37,611 bases of DNA from the IMG/VR virus record IMGVR_UViG_3300029813_000088, positions 1 through 37,611 of that record; one strand, written 5' to 3'. The DNA comes from a virus. Both the position numbers and the translations under genes were made by a program. Below, piece after piece: positions 27,658 to 37,277 of the stretch. Numbering within the stretch: the first letter of the stretch is position 1; every line of letters starts with the position of its first letter. The notes under the pieces were generated by a model. It worked only from the letters and a program-made list of their open reading frames with translations. It was not told the DNA's origin and ran no database searches.

Positions 27658-30600
27658 GCAACGGTTTTGAGCCAATAGAAGGTGAAGTAAAACGGTTGCC
27701 ACCGTTAATACTTCCGCATTTGCCTCCAATTAAAGACCCTAAAACGGAAAAATGGCTTCGGGCTTTGCTTATGCAATTAGAGGAATGGCGCAGGAAAATC
27801 GATATGGTTTATAATATCGAGAATCTTGTTAAGCATGTATGTCTTTGGGAGAGGGATTCCGGCACTTCAACGCTTACGCCCAGAAATACCCTGGACGACA
27901 TAGATGAAGTTGGTACGGCATTTTTAGATAGAGCCGTTATCGGTGGCGGGATGATAACAGAGCACCCACTTCTCGATAGTTGTGTAGCTCAATGGAAACT
28001 AAACGAGATAGGGGCAAGCTCTGTAATTGCCGATGCTGTTGGTAGTAATACAGGGGCTTTGCGCAAGGATGCCGATAATACTGAGAATGCGGAAGACCAC
28101 GATGTAACGGGTAAACTTACCGGCGCACTTGATATGTCGTTGAATAGTTGCACCAAGGGTTATATTGATTGCGGTAACGATTCAAGTATTATGTTCACAG
28201 CTGCCGGTCAATGGAGTTACAGTTTTTGGATGAAGGCTTACACAGCCGCTGCCAGCCACAAAGTTATTGCAAGTTGTGGAGGTTTGGTTTGGGATGCAAC
28301 TGATGGCTGGCTCATTAAGTATGGGGATGAAGCCGAGACTCTTATATTCCAAAAATCCACCGGCGATGGCGCAACGGTAGTTTCGCATTCAGGTCTTATT
28401 GATGGAAATTGGCATCTTGTTGTAATCACTTACGATAATGGAGTTGTTAGACTTTATGTTGATAATGTTCTTGAGGATATGGGGCAGGATACTTTTGATG
28501 ATGCGACAGTTGGTTTTCGGATTGGTTGCGGGCCTCTTTTTTGGCACGATGCCGTTTTCACTGATGGGATAGACAATTTCCTTGTATTTAACAGAGTTCT
28601 CTATCCTTCTGATGTTGCCGTCCTTTGGAATAGCGGTAATGGCCGAGAGGATTTCGGCGCAGACGCACTTACCAAAATCAATACGATTGTGAAGAACGAC
28701 AACATTTTCCCTTTTTATATTGCTGATTCAGAAGATAATCTATTGGTTGAGGGCGATTTAGAGGTTCAGCACGATTTATATGTTGGACAGGACTTACAGA
28801 TAGACGGTGCTTTAGATTTAACCTCAATCTCTCCAAAATCCATTCTCTTAAGAGATAATATGGCCACAACTCTGGCTATAAAAGAGGGCGACAATGACTA
28901 TCTAACTTTTGTTACTACCGATGGTAGCGAGAAGATAACGATAAGTAAGATTTTGGATTTGGATGCCGACTTGGATTTATTAAGTCAAGCAACCGTTATA
29001 TCAATCAAAGATAACGAAGCGGCTGCTCTTGATATTAAGGAAGGTGAAACTTCATACCTAAAATTTGTTACAACTGATGATGGAGAAAAAATAGTTGTAG
29101 GCGTTGAAATAGAAGGCTCAAATTTTGATATAAATGGCGGAACGATGGATGGCGTAGCTATTGCCAATGACTGCACCCAAGCAGAATGGGACGCAGCTTA
29201 CAATGACAAAGTAAATGCAATAGCATTCGATGTAGATGATGGAATTATTACTATCACACAGCAAGATTCAGGCACCTTAACAACTGTTTCGCTCGATGGC
29301 AGGTATTATACAGAGGCAGAAATAGGTGCTGGTTATCAGCCGCTCGATGCCGAACTCACTGCCCTTGCAGGACTAAGTTATTCCGCTGCCAGTTATATTC
29401 GTATGACAGCAGCAGGCACTTTTGACCTACGAACTTATGCTAATGTTCTTGCGGATTTGAGTGGACAAGCTGGAGCAGCATTTAGTTGGAACGAGCAAAG
29501 TCTAACAAATATAGGAGCCATCAACACTTGTGATACAATAACTCTCGTAGCCGGTGAGGATATTACATTAAGCGGCGATGGAATAGTTACAACGGGTTCG
29601 GGAGGCTTTGTTCTTCCTAATGAAGGGGCGGTTACTCTTGGTTCTTATGGAAGTATTGTGGGAAGTGCTGATTTTCAGGGCGATGAATCACTCCTACTTT
29701 CATCCTCAGCAGTTGGCAATGTTGATATACATCTTGTGGATGATGCTGGAGATTATGGTAATTTTACAGTTTGGGATGATGAAGATAATCCATTGTTTGC
29801 TCTAAGTGGTGGTTCGGCGGCGGCTAATATTGCTATGACCGGAACTTTAACCGGAGTAACCGGTTTAACTTTTGACCTTACCCAAGACTATAAATTCGGT
29901 GAAATAGCCACAGCGCAAGCACTTTATATCCAAGGCCAAACCGAAAATATGACTACTATTTTAGATTTGTTTAGCAAAGATGGGGATGGCACGGATTCAA
30001 CTGCCTTTAACTTGTTTGCCATAGGGACTCCGACCCAATTAACTAATACGGAAAACGCTACATTCGGTTGGAATTCAGTACAGGATAGATTTAGATTTTA
30101 CGTTCACGCCGCCGGTTCTGGTACTGTCCGTCCTCTTGTCTTATATACCGGAGACAACACAGACCAGCTTCTTCTCAATATAGATGGTTCAGTTTCAATG
30201 TCGGGGGCTTTGGCTGTTACAGGCGAATTGACAGCAGCTAAACTTTTGGTTGCTGCCGATACATTTATTGACAAAGACGAAGCCAATAATATGACATTTG
30301 AGGATGTAAACACTGGTTCTAAAACACTTGCCGAACTTGCCGCTGGTGGTGAAGAGACCGATACTCTTGATGCGGTTTGTGAAAGAGGGGCGGTTACTGA
30401 CGTGGCAATTCATATTGATACAGAATCTCCGACAAACAATACCGCTTCGTTAGAAGTCGGCGACCAGTTAGGAATAGGTGCATCCGCAGACAGGGTAAGG
30501 GTTATTGCAGGTAACACCGATGGTTATTCTAATATGGTCGTTGGGCAAGACGCTACACATTATCTTGAGACTTTTTGGGTTTATGATGCTACTGCTGCTA

Positions 30601-31436
30601 ATTCTTATGGAAGGATTCAGGTTGTTGGAGGAAACAGGTTAGACATAAATCCAAATAGTAAAGAGACTCGCATCGGAGGGGATTTGCTTGTTAATAGCGA
30701 TATAGGAGTTGTAGGCGACACCGATTTACTCCAGCTTGCCGCCGATGCTCTTACAGTAAATGGAACCGGCCACTTCAGCGGCGATTTAGACACAGATGGG
30801 GCGTTTCTTGCCAACGAACACATAGGCATAGGGGCTTATGCAAGCTCCCCGCCCTGGGATGTCGCCTTGCTTATAGCAGAGGATTTTCCTACTTTATCAA
30901 TAAGTTGTCAGAGAGACAGTATAGGAGGTCTTACTTTTGATTTCTTTAGATTAAGTGCAAAAAGTCTTGATGAAGGAACAGGAACAGGGCTATCAGATGA
31001 TATGGGAAGATTAGGATTATTAGGTAAGTTTGTTGACGGGCCTGATAACAAGCCCTACGCATACTATATTTACATAGGAGCCGGTAATGATGTTGCGTAC
31101 AATAATGCCTTTGTAAAAATTGATGCTGGAGAAAAAATGGCATTAGGTTTAAGTGGCGCGACAAGACCTACAACTGCTATGTTAGAAGTTTATGGAAATG
31201 CTTATTTTGTAGTGAATCTTGACGCTGCCAGCAATCCACCACTTACCCTTCTTCAAGACCATCTAACTGGGGCACAACCTTGTCTTACACTTGGCCAAGA
31301 TGATATAAGTGAGGGATTTATAGATTTTGTAGGTTCCGCCAGAGGCGCAATTACAGGAGCGACCAATAGTACCGAAAGTGCAAGAATTGAGCTTAATGGA
31401 ACGGTTTATAGATTGGCTCTGTATGCTGATGCATAA
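27654..31436 (+). CDS. large tail fibre with LamG-like lectin domain
   Basis: 1260 residues. About 110-320 is a concanavalin/LamG-like domain (SYSFWMKAYTAA; IDGNWHLVVITYDNGVVRLY; FTDGIDNFLVFNRVLYPSDV). About 405-490 carry two copies of a short beta unit (LAIKEGDNDYLTFVTTDGSE and LDIKEGETSYLKFVTTDDGE). A long beta-rich shaft follows (ALAVTGELTAAKLLVAADTF type repeats). The end GFIDFVGSARGAITGA...ALYADA resembles ends of other phage fibres. It would bind a surface polysaccharide. Confidence 0.8.
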   Translation: MSNGFEPIEGEVKRLPPLILPHLPPIKDPKTEKWLRALLMQLEEWRRKIDMVYNIENLVKHVCLWERDSGTSTLTPRNTLDDIDEVGTAFLDRAVIGGGMITEHPLLDSCVAQWKLNEIGASSVIADAVGSNTGALRKDADNTENAEDHDVTGKLTGALDMSLNSCTKGYIDCGNDSSIMFTAAGQWSYSFWMKAYTAAASHKVIASCGGLVWDATDGWLIKYGDEAETLIFQKSTGDGATVVSHSGLIDGNWHLVVITYDNGVVRLYVDNVLEDMGQDTFDDATVGFRIGCGPLFWHDAVFTDGIDNFLVFNRVLYPSDVAVLWNSGNGREDFGADALTKINTIVKNDNIFPFYIADSEDNLLVEGDLEVQHDLYVGQDLQIDGALDLTSISPKSILLRDNMATTLAIKEGDNDYLTFVTTDGSEKITISKILDLDADLDLLSQATVISIKDNEAAALDIKEGETSYLKFVTTDDGEKIVVGVEIEGSNFDINGGTMDGVAIANDCTQAEWDAAYNDKVNAIAFDVDDGIITITQQDSGTLTTVSLDGRYYTEAEIGAGYQPLDAELTALAGLSYSAASYIRMTAAGTFDLRTYANVLADLSGQAGAAFSWNEQSLTNIGAINTCDTITLVAGEDITLSGDGIVTTGSGGFVLPNEGAVTLGSYGSIVGSADFQGDESLLLSSSAVGNVDIHLVDDAGDYGNFTVWDDEDNPLFALSGGSAAANIAMTGTLTGVTGLTFDLTQDYKFGEIATAQALYIQGQTENMTTILDLFSKDGDGTDSTAFNLFAIGTPTQLTNTENATFGWNSVQDRFRFYVHAAGSGTVRPLVLYTGDNTDQLLLNIDGSVSMSGALAVTGELTAAKLLVAADTFIDKDEANNMTFEDVNTGSKTLAELAAGGEETDTLDAVCERGAVTDVAIHIDTESPTNNTASLEVGDQLGIGASADRVRVIAGNTDGYSNMVVGQDATHYLETFWVYDATAANSYGRIQVVGGNRLDINPNSKETRIGGDLLVNSDIGVVGDTDLLQLAADALTVNGTGHFSGDLDTDGAFLANEHIGIGAYASSPPWDVALLIAEDFPTLSISCQRDSIGGLTFDFFRLSAKSLDEGTGTGLSDDMGRLGLLGKFVDGPDNKPYAYYIYIGAGNDVAYNNAFVKIDAGEKMALGLSGATRPTTAMLEVYGNAYFVVNLDAASNPPLTLLQDHLTGAQPCLTLGQDDISEGFIDFVGSARGAITGATNSTESARIELNGTVYRLALYADA

Positions 31437-31448
31437 AAGGAAAATATT

Positions 31449-31676
31449 ATGGTAAAGAAAAAGAAATTAAAAGCGACAGATAACAAAGCAAAAGACGTGG
31501 AAACGAAACCAAAATCTCCACCAGTTCCGCCCAAACAAAGATTCTTTAGGGTGCCCCAGCAAGTTGTTATGGCGCTTGCGGCCTATTTGTTGGAATCGAC
31601 GCCGAATGGTATGTCGGTCAGGCGGGTGGTGGAATTGAGGACGGCATTACTTCAATCAAGAGAATGTCAACCTTAA
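31449..31676 (+). CDS. small basic protein, 75 aa
   Basis: Lys/Pro-rich head (KSPPVPPKQRFF) followed by a helix (QQVVMALAAYLLEST). It overlaps the next gene by 13 bases. Position between the fibre and ejection genes suggests a virion or assembly role. No family is recognised. Confidence 0.6.
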   Translation: MVKKKKLKATDNKAKDVETKPKSPPVPPKQRFFRVPQQVVMALAAYLLESTPNGMSVRRVVELRTALLQSRECQP

Positions 31677-32086
31677 ACGCAAAAGAGATGATTGAGAAAT
31701 TTGGTTTTGACGAAACCAAAGAGATAATTCTCGATTTGATAGGCAAAATAAAAAAGGTCGATAAATCGAGACAGGAGATAAACGTCTGGCTTATGGTTAA
31801 TTTGGGTACGGATATTTTTGATGCCTGGATTTCTTTTAATGAGAACAGACCAACCGGATTATTGACTTGTGAGATAGTTGAGCAACGTACTGACCCAACG
31901 GGTTATATCTCGTTTATCGAGCCAGATACGGATTTTGATTCAGAGCTTTTAAGTAAGTGCGAGCAATGGGCGAAGTCTATCGGTGTTAAAAAGTTGATGT
32001 TCTATATGAAACGTAATTACCGAGGTTTTGAAAAGAAATATAAATTTCGACTTTTACGGACTGTAATGGTTAAGGAGTTAGAATAA
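31664..32086 (+). CDS. GNAT-like fold protein
   Basis: 140 residues. Alternating helices and strands (EIILDLIGKIKKV; INVWLMVNLGTDIFDAWISF; LLSKCEQWAKSIGVKKLMFY; YRGFEKKYKFRLLRTVMVKE) end as an acetyltransferase-like fold. The acetyl-CoA loop Q/RxxGxG/A is not seen, so it may be a structural relative without activity, as small GNAT-like proteins occur near podoviral ejection genes. Confidence 0.5.
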   Translation: MSTLNAKEMIEKFGFDETKEIILDLIGKIKKVDKSRQEINVWLMVNLGTDIFDAWISFNENRPTGLLTCEIVEQRTDPTGYISFIEPDTDFDSELLSKCEQWAKSIGVKKLMFYMKRNYRGFEKKYKFRLLRTVMVKELE

Positions 32087-32087
32087 G

Positions 32088-32999
32088 ATGGGTATGTTTG
32101 ATGATTTTTTTAGTGGTTCAAAATCAGAAAGCCCTGAATCCTTGGAACCTAAATGGCAGCAAGAGTTAAGAAAACGATTAGGTCTGGCTGCCGAACCTGG
32201 GGCAATGGAAAGACTGACCCGGGCGGGCGAGCCATACGGGGGCGATTTAGTTGCACCCTTGGGCGAATACGAACAATGGGGATTAGGCGCGCTTGGTAAA
32301 TATCTTCAATCGCCTTCTATGATGGAAGGTGGCCTTTGGGGTGCAGGTAAAGAGGAGTTAATGAGAACCCTCGGTGGTGGTGAATACGACCCATATCAAG
32401 GGGAATATTACAAGGCGTTTAGAAGTAATGTTTTGCGTGAGCTTGGAGAGGCCAAAGACCGGCTTGCTTCCCGAACATCGGCATCGGATAGATTCTTTAG
32501 TGGTGGCAGGGTCGCTGGTGAGGCTGAACTCGAGGAAACGGCAACTGGTAATCTTATGCAAATGTTAGGTACGCTCCAAGAGGCTGAAAGGACAAGGCGT
32601 CTTGGTGCCGTTGGCCCCGCTGTGGGTATGGCACAATACGAGGAGATGGCTCCATTAGGTAGGATCGGTGCTGCACAACAATTCGGTGCCTTGCCGAGGC
32701 AATGGGAACAATCCTTACTTGACGCCCAAAGAGCGGAGTATATGAGACAATTACAGGATTTAGGTATTCCGCTTGAGGTTGCAATGGGATTATCAACTTA
32801 TCAGCCGCCTTACTATCAGCCAACTTATGGCCCTTCGGGATTAGAGCAACTTGCGCCGTTATTAGGAGCGGCGGGGCAAGCGGGCAGCTTTGCTAATTTG
32901 TTTAGTGGTCTTGGTGGTGGAGCAAGTGCTGCCGGCCTTCCTGCCGGCGGAGCTTCTACGCTGGGCTATACCGGTGGATTATATGGTTATGGTCAATAA
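32088..32999 (+). CDS. putative ejection/internal virion protein
   Basis: 303 residues. An N-terminal short head, Leu/Gly-rich helices (WGLGALGKYLQSPSM; YEEMAPLGRIGAAQQFG), and a glycine/alanine C-terminus (LLGAAGQAGSFANLFSGLGG). Such amphipathic, Gly/Ala-rich proteins in a podoviral tail operon are typical pilot proteins that enter the host envelope with DNA. Identity rests on composition and position. Confidence 0.55.
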   Translation: MGMFDDFFSGSKSESPESLEPKWQQELRKRLGLAAEPGAMERLTRAGEPYGGDLVAPLGEYEQWGLGALGKYLQSPSMMEGGLWGAGKEELMRTLGGGEYDPYQGEYYKAFRSNVLRELGEAKDRLASRTSASDRFFSGGRVAGEAELEETATGNLMQMLGTLQEAERTRRLGAVGPAVGMAQYEEMAPLGRIGAAQQFGALPRQWEQSLLDAQRAEYMRQLQDLGIPLEVAMGLSTYQPPYYQPTYGPSGLEQLAPLLGAAGQAGSFANLFSGLGGGASAAGLPAGGASTLGYTGGLYGYGQ

Positions 33000-33015
33000 T
33001 TAAAGGAGATATATT

Positions 33016-34206
33016 ATGCCGTTATATCAATTAAGCGGCGGGACGCCGTATAAGAAAAGTGCTGCTGGTGGTCTATCTGAATTATTCGGAGCATATACAC
33101 AAAGTCGGCAGGAAAGAGAGGAACGATTGCGCCGCCAACAAATGCAGGATTTGCAAATGCGAATGTTGAGAAGACAGATGGGGCAGATGGAACAACCGCC
33201 TATAATGCACCCATCTGAATTGGCCTACAAAGAAGCGGCTACACAAAAATTACGGGGAGAGACCGGACAGATAGGCTTGCCATCGCCGGTAAGCAAAGAG
33301 GAAGCTGCAAACCTTCAGGCGCGGACAGGTCTTGCTACGGCACAAACAAAAAAATTGGGCTTACCCGCATTGCAGCAAACCTCCATTGTAGAATCCGGTG
33401 GCATAAATTATCTTATTAACACGCAAACTGGCCAAATAATCCAAGATTTAGGCCCCGTAACACCAGCAGAATATAGACCGGACATAATACAGAATATAGA
33501 AACAGGCGAACAGCGATATATAAAGCCAGGCGAAGATATACCGATGGGTTGGCAAGTTAGTAAGCCCCCCACATCAGCCGTAAGTGTAAGCATAGGCGGA
33601 GAGGCTGGTCTTGAAAAATCAACAAAAGGGGCAGTAGAAAGAGAGATTAAAACAATAGACGATACTTTAGCCATTGTTAATAGAATTTCAGAGACTACGA
33701 AAGATGAGTATTTAACTTATGGCGGCAAGTTTACGGCGGGCGCAACACGGTTTGGTGAAAAGTGGGGCATCGCAGAAACATTGAAAGACGTGCCAATGGT
33801 GGGCGGCGTAATAGATAAAGAATTCTTAAGGGGTTATAGTATTTGGCTAATGGGTGCCCAGGAAATTTATCTAAAGAAACGACACGAAATAACTGGCGTA
33901 GCAGCAAATCCTGCCGAAAAAGAAGAAATTGCTTTGGCTATTCCTGACCCAATAAAAAATTCACCAACCGAATTTAAGGCGAAAACAGCAGAGTTAATTC
34001 GGCTATTGACCCAATCTCGCAATCGCTTAATCATATTCCGTGCTTTGGGTATTCCGAATCCTACAAAAGAGCAGTTAAGTAGAGTATCGTTAGGTCAAGT
34101 ACCGCTCGACCCAGAAGAGGCAAGGAAACAAGCTCCGCATATTATGTTAGGGGCAACCGAGCAAGAAACAGTACCGCCGCCCCCGCCTGGCTTTATAATT
34201 GATTAG
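33016..34206 (+). CDS. putative internal virion protein, 396 aa
   Basis: Starts after AAAGGAGATATATT. Arg/Gln-rich helical head (QEREERLRRQQMQDLQMRML), a centre with IVESGGINYLINTQTGQIIQ, then a long helical part (EREIKTIDDTLAIVNRISET; EFKAKTAELIRLLTQSRNRL), and a Pro-rich tip (VPPPPPGFIID). It lies between the two other ejection candidates, the usual three-protein set in podoviruses. Function not proven. Confidence 0.55.
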   Translation: MPLYQLSGGTPYKKSAAGGLSELFGAYTQSRQEREERLRRQQMQDLQMRMLRRQMGQMEQPPIMHPSELAYKEAATQKLRGETGQIGLPSPVSKEEAANLQARTGLATAQTKKLGLPALQQTSIVESGGINYLINTQTGQIIQDLGPVTPAEYRPDIIQNIETGEQRYIKPGEDIPMGWQVSKPPTSAVSVSIGGEAGLEKSTKGAVEREIKTIDDTLAIVNRISETTKDEYLTYGGKFTAGATRFGEKWGIAETLKDVPMVGGVIDKEFLRGYSIWLMGAQEIYLKKRHEITGVAANPAEKEEIALAIPDPIKNSPTEFKAKTAELIRLLTQSRNRLIIFRALGIPNPTKEQLSRVSLGQVPLDPEEARKQAPHIMLGATEQETVPPPPPGFIID

Positions 34207-34217
34207 GAGAATTTGCA

Positions 34218-36662
34218 ATGATAGACCCGAATTTACAAACAGAGCAGCGGTTTTTGAAAACGGCCACTAATCCCCAAACCGGCCAAAAAACTGGTTGGGA
34301 TGGCCAAAGATGGGTAATGATACCGCCTCAACAAGATCAGGTTGCGCCACCAATGCCCCTTTCTGCAATACAATCGCAACCAATGCAGACGGCCACTCAT
34401 CCTAAAACTGGCCAAAAGGCGGGCTGGGACGGCAAGCAATGGTCAACAATGACAGGGCAACAACCAAAAACGCTCGACCCTAATCTTGATTATAAAGCTG
34501 CTTTTGAAACTGTTGTAGAACCTGCAAAAGAAGAAGATGAAACCAAATTGTTTGAGCAGTTGCGCGGGTATTTACCAAAGGCGCATAGGCCGGAGACGTT
34601 TGGGCCGGAATCCCCAGAGTTTGCTATAACTGAACCACAAAGGCAAAAAGCGTTTGATATATTGTCCAAGAAATACACACCAGAACGAATGCAATTCATT
34701 ATGGATATTAACAAAAGGATAGAAACCCCTCCAGGCACAGGGCGAGCGATAGGGGGCACCGTTGGTGCTTTAGCGCTTCCGGCATTGCTAAATCTCGTGC
34801 CTCCTTTTGCGGCTTTGCCGGAAGAAGTTGCTACCGTACCTTTGGCCTTAGCAAAGTTTGGAAAAGCTGCCGCCCCCTACATCGGTGCTGGGCTGGGGGG
34901 GGGCATAGGCGAAGCTGCACAAATAGCTCTTGAAGAAAAAAGATTATTATCAAAGCGTGAATTCTTGGGGGCATTTGCTAAAGAAGTAACTTATGAGGGA
35001 GGCGGCAGGTCATTTGTTCGTGGGGGCAAATTTGCTTTAGCCCCTTTTATAAAAAGGCCAATATCAGGTATGTCAGGATTGGCAGATGATTTTGCAAAAG
35101 TTGGTGGAGTATTAGACCCTACGGCTTTAGATAAAAGATTTACGACAAGTGTTGCCGTAGAAATAAGCAGGGGAGCTTTTGGTGCAAGACAAGTCTTTGA
35201 AGAAATGGGGCAAAAGAGTGGGCGAGCAGCCCGTACATTCGCAGGCTCTATGCTTGACTTAATGGCTGATAGTACGGCAAGGCTTGGGCCGGAACAACTA
35301 GGAGAAGAATTCGCCGAAGGAGTAGCGAGGCCAAGAGGGTTCGTGTTTCGTCAAATACACGATGTAATTGATGGTTTGTATAAGCGGTTAGATGATTTAA
35401 CAGAAGCAAAATTCAAAAGGATTTTTAGAACAGTTCAGACTCCTACCGGAATGCTTGACGAGGCGGGACGGCCTATAACAAAGGCTACTCGCCGAGCCAC
35501 AAGTAAGGCGTTGGTCGCAAAATTATCCCCAGGTTTTGAAGAATTAGAAGAATTTGTTCCCGTAGGCGTAAGCACAAGAAAATTAAAACGGTTTTGGATT
35601 GAGGTATTACAGGAAAATAAAAAAGCCTTAAAGTTGGGCAGAAAGGGCGCGTTCACCTTGACCCCTGGCGCCATTAAAGAAGGCGAAAAAGTTGTCTATA
35701 CTCTTGGGGATACAATACCGCATAAGACAATGAGGAACATAAGAAGCCGAGTATTGCGGGATATTAAGAAGTTGCATATAGACGCCAATCAAGATGAGGC
35801 CTTAATAAAGCGTTTTGAGCAAGTTATGTTTGATACCTTAACCGACCCCCAATCGGTAAAGGGTATGACGCCTGAGATTCAAAACCTGTTTAATAATACA
35901 AGAAGTTTATACACTGCCCTCCGAGAAGCGACAGAAACTGTATTCCCTGAAAAACTGCTTAAACGAATCGCAAAAAAACCTTCCTCTGTTATTCGAGAAT
36001 TGTTCCCGCGCAATAATCCTACGGTGATAAAAAAACTGCGTATTTCATTAGCGGAACCCATAGGTGGCATAAAAAGCCCAGAAGGTATAATTTTATGGAA
36101 GCAATTACGAACCGCTTGGTTTGACGATGCCGTAGAACAAGCAACAAAGGGGGGTGTTGTGAAACCAAATGTTTTTGAAAACATTGTTTTCAAACAAGGT
36201 AAGGACGCAATTAAAGAAATGTTGCCTGACAAAGAGGGGATGCGACAATATCAAACTATAAAGGATTTGCTTACTGCTATGAGCAAGAAACCGGCAGCAG
36301 GCGCATCTTTATTTATTAGGGGCGGTCAAGTTGGTGGGCTTTATATGTTATACCAAGGCACAAGAGATGGGGATGTCTTACAAGTAACTACGGGCGGTGC
36401 ATTAGTAGGCGGGCCTTATTTCTTTGCTAAAATGGCGGCACATCCGTTAGGGTCAAAGTTATTAAGAAGTGGTTTGTCCTTAAAACCTGGCTCGACTTCA
36501 CTTGTGCCAATTGGTGCAAGATTAGTTAATTTGGCCAGAAAGATAGATAGAGACGAGGCGAGCAAGAGAATAAAAGCCGCCAAACAAAAACACTGGAAAG
36601 AACTTCAACAAAAAGTTCCGTCATACGAAGCGTTTAGGGGTTTTGGTGGGCGGGGATTTTAA
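34218..36662 (+). CDS. large ejection/internal virion protein
   Basis: 814 residues. Two head repeats (ATNPQTGQKTGWDGQRW and ATHPKTGQKAGWDGKQW) at about 15-75, a motif common in phage ejection and tail-lysin proteins. Hydrophobic Gly/Ala stretch about 175-235 (AIGGTVGALALPALLNLVPP; YIGAGLGGGIGEAAQ), suitable for membrane insertion, then helical body and basic tail. Would form a DNA-transfer channel across the envelope. No peptidoglycan hydrolase motif is seen. Confidence 0.65.
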   Translation: MIDPNLQTEQRFLKTATNPQTGQKTGWDGQRWVMIPPQQDQVAPPMPLSAIQSQPMQTATHPKTGQKAGWDGKQWSTMTGQQPKTLDPNLDYKAAFETVVEPAKEEDETKLFEQLRGYLPKAHRPETFGPESPEFAITEPQRQKAFDILSKKYTPERMQFIMDINKRIETPPGTGRAIGGTVGALALPALLNLVPPFAALPEEVATVPLALAKFGKAAAPYIGAGLGGGIGEAAQIALEEKRLLSKREFLGAFAKEVTYEGGGRSFVRGGKFALAPFIKRPISGMSGLADDFAKVGGVLDPTALDKRFTTSVAVEISRGAFGARQVFEEMGQKSGRAARTFAGSMLDLMADSTARLGPEQLGEEFAEGVARPRGFVFRQIHDVIDGLYKRLDDLTEAKFKRIFRTVQTPTGMLDEAGRPITKATRRATSKALVAKLSPGFEELEEFVPVGVSTRKLKRFWIEVLQENKKALKLGRKGAFTLTPGAIKEGEKVVYTLGDTIPHKTMRNIRSRVLRDIKKLHIDANQDEALIKRFEQVMFDTLTDPQSVKGMTPEIQNLFNNTRSLYTALREATETVFPEKLLKRIAKKPSSVIRELFPRNNPTVIKKLRISLAEPIGGIKSPEGIILWKQLRTAWFDDAVEQATKGGVVKPNVFENIVFKQGKDAIKEMLPDKEGMRQYQTIKDLLTAMSKKPAAGASLFIRGGQVGGLYMLYQGTRDGDVLQVTTGGALVGGPYFFAKMAAHPLGSKLLRSGLSLKPGSTSLVPIGARLVNLARKIDRDEASKRIKAAKQKHWKELQQKVPSYEAFRGFGGRGF

Positions 36663-36673
36663 GGATTAGTTTT

Positions 36674-36869
36674 ATGTTTTCGGATGTTTATACAAAGGAC
36701 AATAAACCAGATGAGCCAAATTGAACCGAAAATAGTCCAAAACCCGCCTTGGGTTATTGCATATACAAGAGGGAAAATTACGCACAATATAATAAAAATG
36801 AAAGCCATAATCGCAGTTTACCCTATTTATGAAAGGAAGTCAAGTGAAAAATGGCTAATTCAAGAATAA
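36674..36869 (+). CDS. uncertain small gene, perhaps frameshifted
   Basis: AAGGA is followed eight bases later by ATG 36674, which gives only MFSDVYTKDNKPDEPN. One frame over, a 52-codon reading (from 36711: MSQIEPKIVQNPPWVIAYTR...) runs to 36869 and overlaps the next gene. The two could be one gene broken near 36715-36725. Neither part is recognised. Confidence 0.3.
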
Positions 36870-37054
36870 AACTCAAACTTAATGACCTGACGAAATGGGC
36901 GGCGATTATAATTGCTTTAGTCGCAATAGTTTACAACGCCATTGATACGCGGTCAATTCTTCGGAATGACGTAAAGCATATTCAGGACGATATTGCGGAA
37001 ATCAAACTGGATGTCCGCGATATGTGGAATTTTATTGTTGATAAGGAGAAATAG
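36851..37054 (+). CDS. small membrane protein, holin-like
   Basis: 67 residues. A single transmembrane segment (WAAIIIALVAIVYNAI, about 16-31) with a basic N-terminus, followed by an amphipathic coiled coil (VKHIQDDIAEIKLDVRDMWN). This matches small phage lysis or holin-accessory proteins. It stands directly before a second membrane protein. Confidence 0.6.
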   Translation: MANSRIKLKLNDLTKWAAIIIALVAIVYNAIDTRSILRNDVKHIQDDIAEIKLDVRDMWNFIVDKEK

Positions 37055-37055
37055 T

Positions 37056-37277
37056 ATGGATTCAAAACCTTGGTACAAAAGTCTGAGTGAGTGGGCTGCG
37101 ATAGGCATACCCTTTGTTGCTTTGCTTTTGCCGATGTTTGGAAAAGCCGAACTTGGTAAATTCATCACCGAAGAATCGGCGGGACTGACCGAATGGCTCA
37201 CGGCTCTTGGTGTTCTTATAGGCTCAACCTTGGCCTTTTATGGTCGTTGGCGAGCTACTACAAAATTGACAGGATGA
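37056..37277 (+). CDS. holin-like protein with two membrane segments
   Basis: ATG 37056 follows AAGGAG; a longer upstream frame lacks a site. 73 residues with two hydrophobic helices (WAAIGIPFVALLLPMFG and LTALGVLIGSTLAFYGRW) and a basic tail (RATTKLTG), as in class II-type holins. Overlaps the spanin-like gene as ATGA. Confidence 0.65.
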   Translation: MDSKPWYKSLSEWAAIGIPFVALLLPMFGKAELGKFITEESAGLTEWLTALGVLIGSTLAFYGRWRATTKLTG

